Positions 17,996-27,651 of a stretch of DNA of 64,000 nt are shown here, in pieces. The notes under the pieces were generated by a model, which saw only the letters and a list, made by a program, of their open reading frames with translations, made no database searches and was not told the DNA's origin. Every line of letters starts with the position of its first letter. The stretch's first letter is position 1. The position numbers and the translations under genes were made by a program. This stretch comes from Sulfurovum riftiae (GTDB taxonomy: Bacteria; Campylobacterota; Campylobacteria; Campylobacterales; Sulfurovaceae). Location: the NCBI RefSeq assembly GCF_001595645.1, contig NZ_LNKT01000001.1:124001-188000 (forward strand), in the 5' to 3' direction.

Positions 17996-18939
17996 GAAAA
18001 GGAAACAATATATTTGATAGCGTTCACATAACTCAAACTGTTTAATTCCACCCCTTTATAGGCAATATCAAATGCCGTACCGTGATCCACTGAAGTTCGT
18101 AAGATCGGCAGATTGAGACTGACATTGATCCCTTCATCAAAATAAAGTGCTTTAAGTGGTGCCAGGCCCTGATCGTGGTACATAGCAACGTAATGTGTGT
18201 AATGCTTTCGGATATTGGGTGTGAACGCCACATCGGGTACCAATGGAGAAGTGAATGCTTCGACAGGCTCAGCAACCGTACCCTGGGCTTGCCGAAGGGT
18301 GGTATTTGCATTATCGATCGCTTTCTGGATGATCTCCTCTTCATTTCCCAGTACACCACCGTCTCCTGCATGCGGATTCAGACTGAGTACGGCAACTGTT
18401 TTTGCAGGTTTGGCAGTACGGTGGAAGTCAAGCAAAAAACGTGTCAACTTTTTTTCATCTATGCTTGGTGCAACTTCTTTCAGAGGGATATGCTCCGTAA
18501 AGAGGGCAACATACATTCGGGGACATCCCAGCATCATGATCGCTTCTGCATCAAAAAAGTCACGCAGCGCATCGGTATGTCCTTTGTAGTCTATACCTGC
18601 CAGCTCCCATGCCTTTTTGTGTATGGGCAGAGTACAAACAGCATCTACTTTTTTCTCTTTTGCAAATTCTACTGCTTCTATAAAAGAGTTGTAGGCATAC
18701 CGGCCGCTCTCTTTACAGACCATTCCTGGTTCGATCTCAAAAGAGGGTGCGGTCTCTTCTTCGAGTATTTGGAAATTATTGGGAATGGGTATATTGAGTT
18801 TTTCGGAAGCCTGCTGAAGCATTTTACTATCGATACAGTAAAGAGGTTCGACGATCTTTGAAACAGTTTGATGGTTCTCTAGGGCAAGCTGAATACCGAT
18901 GCCGTTGAGATCACCGATGGATATGGCTACTTTTTTCAC
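17992..18939 (-). CDS. pdxA: 4-hydroxythreonine-4-phosphate dehydrogenase
   Basis: 315 residues. It oxidises 4-phosphohydroxy-L-threonine for pyridoxal phosphate synthesis, feeding PdxJ. Motifs: ISIGDLNGIGIQLAL at the N-terminus, LPIHKKAWELAGIDYKGHTD, LSLNPHAGDGG, AMYHDQGLAPLKAL and RTSVDHGTAFDIAYKG (metal and substrate residues). A loop near residues 215-231 reads TLRQAQGTVAEPVEAFT and is encoded by an inverted REP-like repeat pair, so it is a repeat insertion tolerated in frame. The stop codon is also repeat-derived. Confidence 0.93.
   Translation of the reverse strand: MKKVAISIGDLNGIGIQLALENHQTVSKIVEPLYCIDSKMLQQASEKLNIPIPNNFQILEEETAPSFEIEPGMVCKESGRYAYNSFIEAVEFAKEKKVDAVCTLPIHKKAWELAGIDYKGHTDALRDFFDAEAIMMLGCPRMYVALFTEHIPLKEVAPSIDEKKLTRFLLDFHRTAKPAKTVAVLSLNPHAGDGGVLGNEEEIIQKAIDNANTTLRQAQGTVAEPVEAFTSPLVPDVAFTPNIRKHYTHYVAMYHDQGLAPLKALYFDEGINVSLNLPILRTSVDHGTAFDIAYKGVELNSLSYVNAIKYIVSFS
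18257..18297. repeat. REP-like inverted pair inside pdxA
   Basis: CTTCGACAGGCTCAG (18258-18272) and CTGGGCTTGCCGAAG (18283-18297) are inverted relatives (12 of 15 matching) around a 10-base spacer. The same core occurs upstream of hypA at 63811-63825. Confidence 0.7.
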
Positions 18940-18949
18940 TTTTCCCTCC

Positions 18950-19007
18950 GTAGGGTCGGTTTACCGACCAATAAAAATGAATACGATGGTCGGTAAACCG
19001 ACACTAC
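18950..19007. repeat. Paired palindromic repeat, copy B (pdxJ-pdxA gap)
   Basis: Arms GTAGGGTCGGTTTACCGACC (18950-18969) and GGTCGGTAAACCGACACTAC (18988-19007) with an 18-base spacer. It fills most of the 74 bases between pdxJ and pdxA and would form a strong hairpin in their shared mRNA. Confidence 0.75.
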
Positions 19008-19013
19008 GTGATA

Positions 19014-19796
19014 TTATCGTATCATTACCGCTTTCATATCCAAAATGGCCTGTTCCAACCCCACATACACTGAACGGGCGACAATGCTTTGTCCTATATT
19101 CAGCTCTTCGATCGTTTCTATCTCTACGATATCTTTGACATTCTGCATATTGAGACCGTGTCCCGCAGCGACTCTGAGTCCGAGTTCCATTGCGTCACAG
19201 GAGAGCAGCCTGAGATTTCTGAGTTCATCATCGAGCATCTGTTTGAGGATCTTTCGTGAAAGATCGAGTTCAGGGATACTGTGGTGCGTCTTACTTAGGT
19301 TGGTATAGAGCATGGCATAGATGTTCGCATATTTACCTGTATGAAATTCGATCCACTCTACACCTAGGTCGAGTGAAGCCCTGACCGCATCAAGTGTCGG
19401 ATCGATGAAAAGAGAGACTTCTATCTCCTCTTTCTGTAGCCGCCTGATCGCCTCTTTGAGTCTGGACTGTTCCCCTGTCACAGCAAGTCCGCCTTCCGTC
19501 GTCACCTCTTCACGTTTCTCGGGTACGAGGGTGACACGATGAGGCCTTAGTTCGCAGGCAATGTCGATCATGGCAGCTTCGATAGCACACTCGAGGTTTA
19601 CCGGTAGTGCAGAGAGTTCTATGATGTTTTTTGCATCCATATCCTGCATATGTCTTCTGTCTTCACGCAGATGTATGGTGATCTGATCCGCTCCGGCACG
19701 TTTGCAGATACCCAGTGCATCCAGAGGATCGGGGTCGGCCACCTTGCGGGCTTCCCGTAAAACAGCGATATGGTCAATGTTGACACCCAGTAACAT
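19014..19796 (-). CDS. pdxJ: Pyridoxine 5'-phosphate synthase
   Basis: 260 residues. It condenses 3-amino-2-oxopropyl phosphate with deoxyxylulose 5-phosphate to give pyridoxine 5'-phosphate. TIM-barrel motifs: LLGVNIDHIAVLREAR at the N-terminus, GADQITIHLREDRRHMQD, RPHRVTLVPEKREEVTTEGG, VEWIEFHTGKYA, and the C-terminal HGLNMQNV and IGQSIVARSV. Upstream of pdxA on the same strand; together they form the vitamin B6 pair typical of this group. Confidence 0.96.
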   Translation of the reverse strand: MLLGVNIDHIAVLREARKVADPDPLDALGICKRAGADQITIHLREDRRHMQDMDAKNIIELSALPVNLECAIEAAMIDIACELRPHRVTLVPEKREEVTTEGGLAVTGEQSRLKEAIRRLQKEEIEVSLFIDPTLDAVRASLDLGVEWIEFHTGKYANIYAMLYTNLSKTHHSIPELDLSRKILKQMLDDELRNLRLLSCDAMELGLRVAAGHGLNMQNVKDIVEIETIEELNIGQSIVARSVYVGLEQAILDMKAVMIR

Positions 19797-19892
19797 ATTG
19801 AACTCCCTTTGAGATTAATAGAGTCCGATTATAGCAAAAGTTTTTAAGATAGGATTTGTATAATCATTCAAATTTTCTCTTTCGGAGTCTAT

Positions 19893-20231
19893 ATGTCAGA
19901 AAAAAAACCGCTTCCGGTCAACAGGTATGCCAATATCAAACATAATATAGGTAACGGCAAACCGACCATATTGGCGTTCGGTATGAGCCACTGTTACAGC
20001 TGTCTTGCCATGTCAAAGCTCTTTGCCGAAGTCCTGCAGGAGCATCCCGAATTCCAGATCTATTCGGTGGACGGCCAGAAAGAGCGTCTGGTCAGCCGCG
20101 ATATCTACAGACTAAAAGAGATGCCTACACAGATCTTTTTCGATGCTGCAGGCAACGAAGTCTTCCGTCATACGGGTGCCTACAGGAAAGCCGTGCTTGA
20201 TATTATCTTGAAAAAATACGGCTTCGTCTGA
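19893..20231 (+). CDS. Thioredoxin-family protein
   Basis: 112 residues with a CYSC active site in FGMSHCYSCLAMSKLF (about 30-45) and the cis-proline region EMPTQIFFDAAGNEVFRHTG. No signal peptide or membrane anchor. It probably reduces or isomerises cytosolic thiols; the specific partner is unknown. Divergent from pdxJ. Confidence 0.85.
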   Translation: MSEKKPLPVNRYANIKHNIGNGKPTILAFGMSHCYSCLAMSKLFAEVLQEHPEFQIYSVDGQKERLVSRDIYRLKEMPTQIFFDAAGNEVFRHTGAYRKAVLDIILKKYGFV

Positions 20232-20269
20232 TCTGTAGTATATAAACCGAACCATAACCAAAATTACGC

Positions 20270-20279
20270 TAAAATCGCG
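20270..20279 (+). promoter_or_regulatory. argG promoter -10 with CGCG discriminator
   Basis: TAAAAT at 20270-20275 followed directly by CGCG, 26 bases before the argG ATG. The same -10 plus CGCG layout is seen at leuD and bpt. Confidence 0.5.
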
Positions 20280-20305
20280 TCAATATTATTTTAAAGGCTA
20301 TTATC

Positions 20306-21649
20306 ATGGCAAAAAGAAAGATCAATAAAGCGGTTTTGGCATATTCAGGAGGACTGGATACCAGTATCATTCTCAAGTGGCTTCAGGATGAGTATGAGTG
20401 TGAAGTAGTGACATTTACAGCAGACCTTGGACAGGGCGAAGAGGTGGAGCCTGCACGTCAGAAAGCACTCGACATGGGTATCAAGCCGGAGAATATTTTC
20501 ATTCTTGACCTGAGAGAGGAATTTGTAAAAGATTTCGTCTTCCCGATGTTCAGAGCCAATGCCATTTATGAAGGTGAGTATCTTCTGGGTACATCCATCG
20601 CGAGACCGCTGATCTCCAAAAAACAGATAGAGATCGCACATCAGACAGGTGCCGATGCTGTCTCCCACGGTGCGACCGGTAAAGGGAACGATCAGGTACG
20701 TTTCGAACTGGGATATCTGGCACTCGATCCGGATATTGCCGTGATTGCCCCGTGGAGAGAGTGGGATCTGAACTCCAGGACAAAACTGCTTGAGTATGCA
20801 GCGAACCACGGTATCGATATTGACGGCAAAGGACAGGCAAAGCCTTACTCCATGGATGCCAACCTGCTGCACATCTCCTATGAGGGTGAGCACCTTGAAA
20901 ACCCCTATGCAGAGCCTGAAGAAGATATGTGGCTTTGGTCCGTTAGTCCCGAGAATGCACCAGATGAAGCGGAATACATCACGATCAGTTACAAGAACGG
21001 TGACCCTATTGCCATCAACCGTGAGGAGATGAGCCCGGCAACGATCCTTGAGACACTGAACACCTATGGTAAGAAGCACGGTATCGGACGTATCGATATC
21101 GTTGAGAACCGTATGGTGGGAATGAAAGCCAGGGGCTGTTATGAGACACCGGGCGGAACGATCATGCTCAAGGCACACAGAGCGATCGAATCCATTACGC
21201 TGGACAGAGAAGAGGCGCATATGAAAGATGAGCTTATGCCAAAATACGCCAAACTGATCTACAACGGCATGTGGTGGTCACCTGAGCGCAAGATGCTTCA
21301 GGCAGCTATCGATGCGACACAGGAGAATGTAGAAGGTACGGTCAAACTGAAACTCTACAAAGGGAATGTGACAGTGGTCGGAAGAAAATCCGAACTCTCT
21401 CTCTACTCCGAAGAGCACTCGACCTTTGAAGCGGATGATGTGTACAACCAGCAGGATGCTGAAGGTTTCATTCGCCTGAATGCACTCAGATTCATCATCG
21501 AGGGGAAAAAACAGCCTGAGCGTATCAAGTCGCTTATCGGTGAGTACGATGAAGTGGAGGTCTGCAGGATCGAGACAGGTTCCATGACGATCTGTGAGCG
21601 TATCAAGCGGTTCTTCGGATTCGGCAATACCAAGACACCTAAAGAGTAG
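20306..21649 (+). CDS. argG: Argininosuccinate synthase
   Basis: 447 residues of the type 1 family. It joins citrulline and aspartate with ATP. Motifs: [18 protein letters not shown] (ATP pyrophosphatase P-loop), [45 protein letters not shown]. Type 1 enzymes usually end near residue 405; here about 40 extra residues (from [20 protein letters not shown] to the end) contain two cysteines and a basic, phenylalanine-rich helix. The extension is in frame and without gap, so it is real or a recent read-through. Confidence 0.95.
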   Translation: MAKRKINKAVLAYSGGLDTSIILKWLQDEYECEVVTFTADLGQGEEVEPARQKALDMGIKPENIFILDLREEFVKDFVFPMFRANAIYEGEYLLGTSIARPLISKKQIEIAHQTGADAVSHGATGKGNDQVRFELGYLALDPDIAVIAPWREWDLNSRTKLLEYAANHGIDIDGKGQAKPYSMDANLLHISYEGEHLENPYAEPEEDMWLWSVSPENAPDEAEYITISYKNGDPIAINREEMSPATILETLNTYGKKHGIGRIDIVENRMVGMKARGCYETPGGTIMLKAHRAIESITLDREEAHMKDELMPKYAKLIYNGMWWSPERKMLQAAIDATQENVEGTVKLKLYKGNVTVVGRKSELSLYSEEHSTFEADDVYNQQDAEGFIRLNALRFIIEGKKQPERIKSLIGEYDEVEVCRIETGSMTICERIKRFFGFGNTKTPKE

Positions 21650-21652
21650 CGC

Positions 21653-22171
21653 TTAAGCTTTCAACACTTCATCCATCTCCTCCAAAACCCTGGAGGGGAT
21701 GAACCTCAAAAAAGCCTCTCTGTAAAGTAAACTCGGAATAAATTCCAAAAAGAAATAGGCCACCCACAACATAGGATAGAAAACCTTGAACTCTCTTCTG
21801 AATGATCTGTAGGTATAACGTTTTTTGAACCACTCTGTGGCACTTTTGAGATGATGGTAGAAAAGCAATACCTGCATGGCAAAAATGGATCCCCAGACAA
21901 AATAGGTCATACCGACAACCATCACAGCACCTTCGATACCATACATTCCCATGACCGCAGCCAGGAAGATTGCCCCGTAAATAGCAAAAGAACCAAATCC
22001 GATCGTAGCGAAGATCACCAGAGCAGAGAAGATAAAAAGCAGTGCGCCGCTGAGGTAAAAGATCTCGAGGAAGCTTTTCTGCTCTTCGAAGGTAGGGCTG
22101 AAGTAGGCACCGGCAAGGGTAATGACAAAGAGTGTGATAATGGTTAAAATGAAGTATCCGGACTCTTTCAC
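21653..22171 (-). CDS. Four-helix membrane protein, unknown
   Basis: 172 residues with about four hydrophobic segments near residues 6-24, 38-58, 61-82 and 84-105, then a basic cytosolic region (KKRYTYRSFRREFK) and a shorter C-terminal hydrophobic stretch. No family recognised. It begins 9 bases after the upstream M3 peptidase gene ends, so it is likely in that operon. Confidence 0.75.
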   Translation of the reverse strand: MKESGYFILTIITLFVITLAGAYFSPTFEEQKSFLEIFYLSGALLFIFSALVIFATIGFGSFAIYGAIFLAAVMGMYGIEGAVMVVGMTYFVWGSIFAMQVLLFYHHLKSATEWFKKRYTYRSFRREFKVFYPMLWVAYFFLEFIPSLLYREAFLRFIPSRVLEEMDEVLKA

Positions 22172-22180
22172 GTTGTTTTC

Positions 22181-24130
22181 CTAGGCTATTTCATACAGTT
22201 TGATGAGACTGTTTACATCTGCTTTGCGCCCCAGCCACTCCTGGTAGAGTGTACTCATCTCTTTGGCACCGCCATTGGCAAGGATGATCTCCTTGTAGCC
22301 TCTGGCACGCTCTTTGTTGAAGCCTTCTTTTTCATCCAAACACTCAAAGAAAGCATCTGCAGAGAGGACTTCGGCCCATTTGTAGCTGTAGTAGCCAGCA
22401 GCATACCCGCCGGCAAAGATATGTGCAAATCCGTGCTGGAACTTGTTGTAGCTTGGCGGTTTGAGCAGAGAGGTTTTTTCTCTGATCCGGTCAAGCAGTG
22501 CCTGTACCTCTTCTCCCTGGTAGAGCTTCTGATGCAGTTGGAAGTCGAAGAGTGAGAACTCCACCTGTCTGAGGATCCCGAGTGCTGCCTGAAAATTCTT
22601 GGTCTCTTTTATCTTGGCCATCAACGCTTCAGGGATCGGTTCTCCTGTTTCATAGTGGAATCCGAAACGTTTGAGAATGGCTGCCTCATATGCAAAGTTT
22701 TCAAGGAATTGTGAAGGGAACTCGACCACATCCCATGCGACACCGTTGATACCTGAGACGGAACGTTCATGACATTTTCCGAAAAGATGGTGAATAGCAT
22801 GTCCCATTTCATGGAAAAGGGTCACGACGTCATCATGCCTGAGCAATGAAGGTGTGTGGTCTGTTTTTGGAGCAAAATTGCATACGACAAAGGCAGAGGC
22901 AAGATGGGGTTGGTTCTTTGCATCGGTGAAGTGGGTCTCCCAGTCGTTCATCCATGCTCCGCCACGCTTCTCTTTGCGTGCGTCAAGATCAAAATAGATA
23001 CGCCCGGAAAGTGAGCCATTCTCATAAATATCAAAAGGTTTGACACAGTCATGCCAGGTGGGCACGTCTGCGGGATTGAACGTGACAGAGAAGAGTTCGG
23101 AGACAATGTCAAGCATCCCGTTGAGGACTTTTTCCTGTTCAAAATAGGGTTTGGTCATGGTGTCGTCAAAATCGAATTTTTCTTTTTTGAGTTTCTCGCT
23201 GTAATATCCCATGTCATACCCGGCAAAATCTTCGATACCGTCTGTTTTTTTGGCATAGGCTTTCAGTTCTTCAAGTTCATCTTTTGCCTGAGACAGCGCG
23301 GCATCGGCAAGATCGTTGAGAAAGCCCAGAACCTCCTCCTGGCTGTTGGCATCACGTGTCACCAGTGCATAGGCTGCATAGTTCTCGAACCCGAGCAGTT
23401 TGGCTTTTTCCTGTTTAAGAGCGAGGATCCGGTCGATCACTTCAGCATTCTCAGGTGCTCTTGTATTGTAGGCTTTGGAGAGCTCTTTTCTGTATTCACG
23501 GTTCGGACCATAGGTCATATAGGCCAGATAGCTGGGGATCTGCAGGGTAAATTTATAGACAGTTTTTCCATCGATCTCTTCTTTGGCCGCATCGATATCG
23601 GTCTGTGGCATACCTGCGACATCTTTTTCATCTTCGATGATAAGCCCATAGGCATTGGTGGCGTCAAGCAGGTTCTGGGAAAAAGTGTTTGAGAGTTCGG
23701 AGAGGTGCAGGCTGATCTCTTCCATACGTTTTTTCTGCTCTGTGGGCAGTTTGACACCGGAGAGAATAAAATCCCTTACTTCATTCTTTACAACGGTCTT
23801 GGCTTCATCGTCTTCTATAGAGATCTTTTCCATTTTGCGGAACAGTGCTTCATTCTGTGCGATCTCGGAAGAGAATTTGGAGAGCAGGGGGATGGAGGCT
23901 TCATAGGCCTTCTGCGTCACCTCGGAGTTCATGACCGAATTGAGGTGTGAGAGGGGTGTAAAGAAGAGTCCCAGCTCCTCATCCATATCCTGAAGCGGTT
24001 TGAGGATCTTCTCGTAACTTGTTTCACCGTTCTTTGTGATCTCATCTATCTGTTTTCGCTGTGTATTGAGAAGGTTTTCCAGTGCTTCGGGGAACTGCTC
24101 AAGGTTATCGATCTTAAATTCTTTAAACAT
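22181..24130 (-). CDS. prlC: M3 family oligopeptidase (oligopeptidase A-like)
   Basis: 649 residues, slightly shorter than E. coli PrlC. A cytosolic zinc metallopeptidase that degrades short peptides, including cleaved signal peptides. The zinc site HEMGHAIHHLFG is near residue 442, and downstream YEAAILKRFGFH and GGYAAGYYSYKWAEVLSADAF are typical M3 sequence. No signal peptide. Confidence 0.9.
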   Translation of the reverse strand: MFKEFKIDNLEQFPEALENLLNTQRKQIDEITKNGETSYEKILKPLQDMDEELGLFFTPLSHLNSVMNSEVTQKAYEASIPLLSKFSSEIAQNEALFRKMEKISIEDDEAKTVVKNEVRDFILSGVKLPTEQKKRMEEISLHLSELSNTFSQNLLDATNAYGLIIEDEKDVAGMPQTDIDAAKEEIDGKTVYKFTLQIPSYLAYMTYGPNREYRKELSKAYNTRAPENAEVIDRILALKQEKAKLLGFENYAAYALVTRDANSQEEVLGFLNDLADAALSQAKDELEELKAYAKKTDGIEDFAGYDMGYYSEKLKKEKFDFDDTMTKPYFEQEKVLNGMLDIVSELFSVTFNPADVPTWHDCVKPFDIYENGSLSGRIYFDLDARKEKRGGAWMNDWETHFTDAKNQPHLASAFVVCNFAPKTDHTPSLLRHDDVVTLFHEMGHAIHHLFGKCHERSVSGINGVAWDVVEFPSQFLENFAYEAAILKRFGFHYETGEPIPEALMAKIKETKNFQAALGILRQVEFSLFDFQLHQKLYQGEEVQALLDRIREKTSLLKPPSYNKFQHGFAHIFAGGYAAGYYSYKWAEVLSADAFFECLDEKEGFNKERARGYKEIILANGGAKEMSTLYQEWLGRKADVNSLIKLYEIA

Positions 24131-24239
24131 TTATATTTCGTCCATTGTTATTAGTTTCGTGATTGTATCATACCGGTAGTTAATAGTATTAACAAAGTTT
24201 AGATAAAATATAAGCAATTATTAGCACAAGGATTAAAAA

Positions 24240-24683
24240 ATGAAAGTATTATTGATCAAAGATGTAAAATCACTGGGAAAAGCCGGTGAGATCAAAGAGG
24301 TAAAAGACGGTTACGGACAGAACTTCCTCATTAACAAAGGATTGGCAAAGCTGGCTACACCGGAAGTGGTAGAGAACTGGAAAGCAGAACAGGAGAGACG
24401 AGAAAAAGAGCTCAAAGAAGAGATCGCACGTCTTGAAGCGGAAAAGAAGGCACTCGAGGCAGCCACCATCCGTATTGAAAAACAATCTGCACCTGTAGGC
24501 ATTAAAGGGTCGGTAGGAAATGCAGATATCTCTGCAGCGATCAAAGAGCAGTTGGGTATCGATCTGGACAAAAAGCACATCAATCTGAAGAAAGCACTGA
24601 AATCCACGGGGATCCATGAAGTGGATGCCAAACTCGGCCATGCGATCCATGCAGCCTTGAAAGTGGAAGTGGTAGGTGTCTAG
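24240..24683 (+). CDS. rplI: 50S ribosomal protein bL9
   Basis: 147 residues. N-terminal rRNA-binding domain [20 protein letters not shown] and [17 protein letters not shown], a long connecting helix rich in E/K/R, and a compact C-terminal domain with [20 protein letters not shown]. First gene of an rplI-hslV-hslU-era run. Confidence 0.97.
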   Translation: MKVLLIKDVKSLGKAGEIKEVKDGYGQNFLINKGLAKLATPEVVENWKAEQERREKELKEEIARLEAEKKALEAATIRIEKQSAPVGIKGSVGNADISAAIKEQLGIDLDKKHINLKKALKSTGIHEVDAKLGHAIHAALKVEVVGV

Positions 24684-24685
24684 GC

Positions 24686-25216
24686 ATGTTTGATGCTACT
24701 ACGATACTGGGGTACAAAGCGGACGGCAAAGCGGTCATTGGCGGTGACGGGCAGGTGACCTTCGGCGACACGGTGCTCAAAAGCAATGCCACCAAGATAC
24801 GTACACTTTATGAAGGTAAGATACTGGCCGGTTTTGCAGGCAGTACTGCCGATGCTTTCAACCTCTTTGATATGTTTGAAGGGATCCTGGCAGAGAAAAG
24901 GGGAGACCTTTTCAAATCAGTGATCGGTTTTTCAAAGATGTGGCGAAAAGACAAACACCTGCGTCAGCTTGAAGCGATGATGATCGTACTCAATACTGAG
25001 CATATCTTTATCCTTTCGGGAACGGGGGATGTCGTGGAACCCCAGGATGGAAAGATCGCTGCGATAGGATCGGGGGGAAATTATGCGATCTCGGCAGCCA
25101 GAGCATTGGACAAGCATGCAGACCTTGCACCAAAAGATCTGGTACAGGAGTCGTTGGAAGTAGCAGGTGACCTTTGCATTTACACCAATAAAAATATTAA
25201 GATTTTAGAATTATAA
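24686..25216 (+). CDS. hslV: ATP-dependent protease subunit HslV
   Basis: 176 residues. Proteolytic core of the HslUV (ClpQY) protease. Starts [11 protein letters not shown], so the catalytic Thr follows a four-residue propeptide rather than Met alone, as in other campylobacterotal Hsl[15 protein letters not shown] and [19 protein letters not shown] are highly conserved. Begins 2 bases after rplI. Confidence 0.96.
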   Translation: MFDATTILGYKADGKAVIGGDGQVTFGDTVLKSNATKIRTLYEGKILAGFAGSTADAFNLFDMFEGILAEKRGDLFKSVIGFSKMWRKDKHLRQLEAMMIVLNTEHIFILSGTGDVVEPQDGKIAAIGSGGNYAISAARALDKHADLAPKDLVQESLEVAGDLCIYTNKNIKILEL

Positions 25217-25228
25217 GAGGATTGAAGA

Positions 25229-26557
25229 TTGGATAATTTGACACCTAAAGAGATCGTTACACATCTTGACGAGTATGTCATAGGACAGGATGAGGCCAAG
25301 AAGACCATTGCCGTAGCACTGCGAAACCGCTACAGACGTATGCAGCTCGATGAAGAGATGCAGCAGGATGTTACGCCAAAGAATATTCTGATGATCGGTA
25401 GTACCGGAGTGGGGAAGACAGAGATCGCCAGAAGACTGGCAAAGATGATGCATCTTCCGTTCATCAAAGTAGAGGCAAGCAAATATACCGAAGTGGGTTT
25501 TGTCGGACGCGATGTCGAGTCGATGATACGGGATCTTGCTGCTACTGCAATGGGAATCGTACGTGAACATGAGAATGAGAAGAACAAAGAGAAGATCGAG
25601 AACTATATAGAGAACAAGATCATAGAGAAACTGCTTCCGCCGCTTCCTGCAGGTGCCAGCGAACAGAAGCAGGCCGAGTATGATGCCTCTTTTGCCAGAA
25701 TGCAGGAGAAGTTCGCCAAAGGTGAACTGGACCACCTCAAGATCAAAGTGATCATGCCGAACAATCCGCAGCTGCCTGAAGAGGGGCTGCCGCCGCAGAT
25801 GATACAGGTACAGGAATCGATCGTCAAGGTACTTGGAGGTATGGGCAAAAAAGGGCCTGAAAGAGAGGTGACGGTCAAAGAGGCCAGGAAGATCCTGGCG
25901 CAGGAAGCCAGTGAAACACTTCTGGATGAAGAGCAGCTTAAAACATTGGCGCTTGAAAAGGTAGAGAAGGGCGGTATTGTCTTCCTGGATGAAGTGGATA
26001 AGATCGCCGTACCTTCCAATTCACAGGGCAGACAGGACCCAAGCAAAGAGGGGGTTCAAAGAGACCTGCTTCCTATTGTTGAAGGTTCTACGGTGCCTAC
26101 CAAACTGGGACCGGTGAAAACAGACCATATCCTTTTCATTGCTGCAGGAGCCTTTCATTTGAGCAAGCCCAGTGACCTCATTCCGGAGCTTCAGGGACGT
26201 TTCCCGCTAAGGGTCGAACTGGATTCACTGAATGAAGAGACGCTCTATCGTATCCTGACAGAACCGAGACATTCGCTTATCAAGCAGTATCAGGCACTAA
26301 TGCAGGTCGAAGGTGTCGAGTTGGTATTCGAAGATGCAGCATTGCATGCCATTGCACACTTCTCCCTGACGGCCAACGAGAAGACGGAAGATATCGGTGC
26401 CAGACGCCTGCATACGGTTATGGAGAAGATACTCGAAGAGATCAGTTTCTCCGCAGATGAGCATACTGGTGAGAGAGTGACCATTGACGAAGCACTTGTC
26501 AAAGAGAAGATCGGAAAAGTGGTTGAAGATGAAGATACGACACGATATATCCTGTAA
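25229..26557 (+). CDS. hslU: ATP-dependent protease ATPase subunit HslU
   Basis: 442 residues from a TTG start at 25229, preceded by AGAGGA. AAA+ unfoldase that feeds HslV. N-terminal TPKEIVTHLDEYVIGQDEAK, Walker A GSTGVGKTEIARRL (about 53-66), the HslU-specific I domain in the middle, Walker B GIVFLDEVDKIA (about 249-260), sensor regions GRFPLRVEL and EDIGARRLHTVMEKIL. Ends at a heptamer tract. Confidence 0.96.
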   Translation: MDNLTPKEIVTHLDEYVIGQDEAKKTIAVALRNRYRRMQLDEEMQQDVTPKNILMIGSTGVGKTEIARRLAKMMHLPFIKVEASKYTEVGFVGRDVESMIRDLAATAMGIVREHENEKNKEKIENYIENKIIEKLLPPLPAGASEQKQAEYDASFARMQEKFAKGELDHLKIKVIMPNNPQLPEEGLPPQMIQVQESIVKVLGGMGKKGPEREVTVKEARKILAQEASETLLDEEQLKTLALEKVEKGGIVFLDEVDKIAVPSNSQGRQDPSKEGVQRDLLPIVEGSTVPTKLGPVKTDHILFIAAGAFHLSKPSDLIPELQGRFPLRVELDSLNEETLYRILTEPRHSLIKQYQALMQVEGVELVFEDAALHAIAHFSLTANEKTEDIGARRLHTVMEKILEEISFSADEHTGERVTIDEALVKEKIGKVVEDEDTTRYIL

Positions 26558-26560
26558 AAT

Positions 26561-26588
26561 TAGAAATTAGAAATTAGAAATTAGAAAT
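26561..26588. repeat. Heptanucleotide tract (TAGAAAT)4 between hslU and era
   Basis: Four perfect TAGAAAT units begin three bases after the hslU stop and end at the GGAG ribosome-binding site of era. A two-unit version of the same heptamer (reverse complement AATTTCT) is at 36494-36507. Confidence 0.8.
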
Positions 26589-26597
26589 TGGAGTATA

Positions 26598-27500
26598 ATG
26601 TTCAATAATGGAAAAATAGATACCAAAGCGGGCTTTGTAGCAGTAGTCGGAAGACCCAATGCGGGGAAGAGTACTCTTTTGAACCATGTGGTGGGTGAAA
26701 AGCTGGCAATGGTCTCGAAGAAGGCACAGGCAACACGTAAAAGAATGAATATCATCGTGATGCATGACAATGCGCAGATCATTTTTGTGGATACACCGGG
26801 TATTCATGAAAAAGAGAGACTGCTCAACAAGTTCATGCTGGATGAAGCACTCAAAGCAATGGGTGATGCAGATTTGATCGTCTTTCTTGCACCGGTAACG
26901 GACAAGCTGGCGGAGTATGAAAAATTCCTGGCATTGAACGAAGCAAAGAATGTAAAACACATTGTTGTGCTTACCAAAATGGATCATGTCAAACAGGGAG
27001 ATATTCTGAAGAAGCTTGGAGAGTATCAGAAATACCAGGACCGTTTTGAAGCGATCATTCCTTTCTCTGTCAACAAAAAGGTGGGAAAGAAACAACTGCT
27101 AGATGAAATTGTTAAACATCTTCCCGAATCTCCTTTCCTTTACGATACAGAGATATTGACTACGGAGAATATTCGTGATATCTATAAAGAATTGATCCGT
27201 GAGTCTATCTTTGAAAACCTCAGTGATGAAATTCCCTATGAGAGTGATGTGACCATTGAGAAGATAGAAGAGAGTGATACGATGGACAAGGTCTATGCAA
27301 CGATCGTTGTAGAGAAAGAGACCCAAAAGGGTATGATCGTCGGACAAAAAGGTGTTGGAATAAAACGGGTAGGGAAACTTGCACGCGAGCAGATGGAATT
27401 CTTTTCAGGCAAGAAGATCTTTCTGGATCTCCATGTCTCAGTCAAGAAGGGTTGGAGCAAGAACAGAGAAAGTCTGGAAGAATTCGGATATATCGTCTAA
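26598..27500 (+). CDS. era: GTPase Era
   Basis: 300 residues. 16S rRNA-binding GTPase needed for 30S maturation. G1 GRPNAGKSTLLNHVVG (about 17-32), G3 DTPGIHE, G4 LTKMDHV, and a C-terminal KH domain with IVGQKGVGIKRVGKLAREQ and LHVSVKKGWSKN. The start has GGAG 4 bases upstream. Confidence 0.96.
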   Translation: MFNNGKIDTKAGFVAVVGRPNAGKSTLLNHVVGEKLAMVSKKAQATRKRMNIIVMHDNAQIIFVDTPGIHEKERLLNKFMLDEALKAMGDADLIVFLAPVTDKLAEYEKFLALNEAKNVKHIVVLTKMDHVKQGDILKKLGEYQKYQDRFEAIIPFSVNKKVGKKQLLDEIVKHLPESPFLYDTEILTTENIRDIYKELIRESIFENLSDEIPYESDVTIEKIEESDTMDKVYATIVVEKETQKGMIVGQKGVGIKRVGKLAREQMEFFSGKKIFLDLHVSVKKGWSKNRESLEEFGYIV

Positions 27501-27651
27501 AAAAGAGAAATATCGGTTTTAAACCTCTTTAAATACCATGTATTAGGATAAATAATTAAAAAAAGTTATGTTTTTACCAAGAAATATAATTTTGTAAGAT
27601 AATTTTAATATTATAACATATATAATTGGTTAACAAACAAGGAAGTTTAAA

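Noticed and set aside
27501-27651. A gene in the 150-base era to PilM/PilN-like gap
   Set aside because: Very AT-rich with no usable frame; it most likely holds the promoter of the secretion operon.
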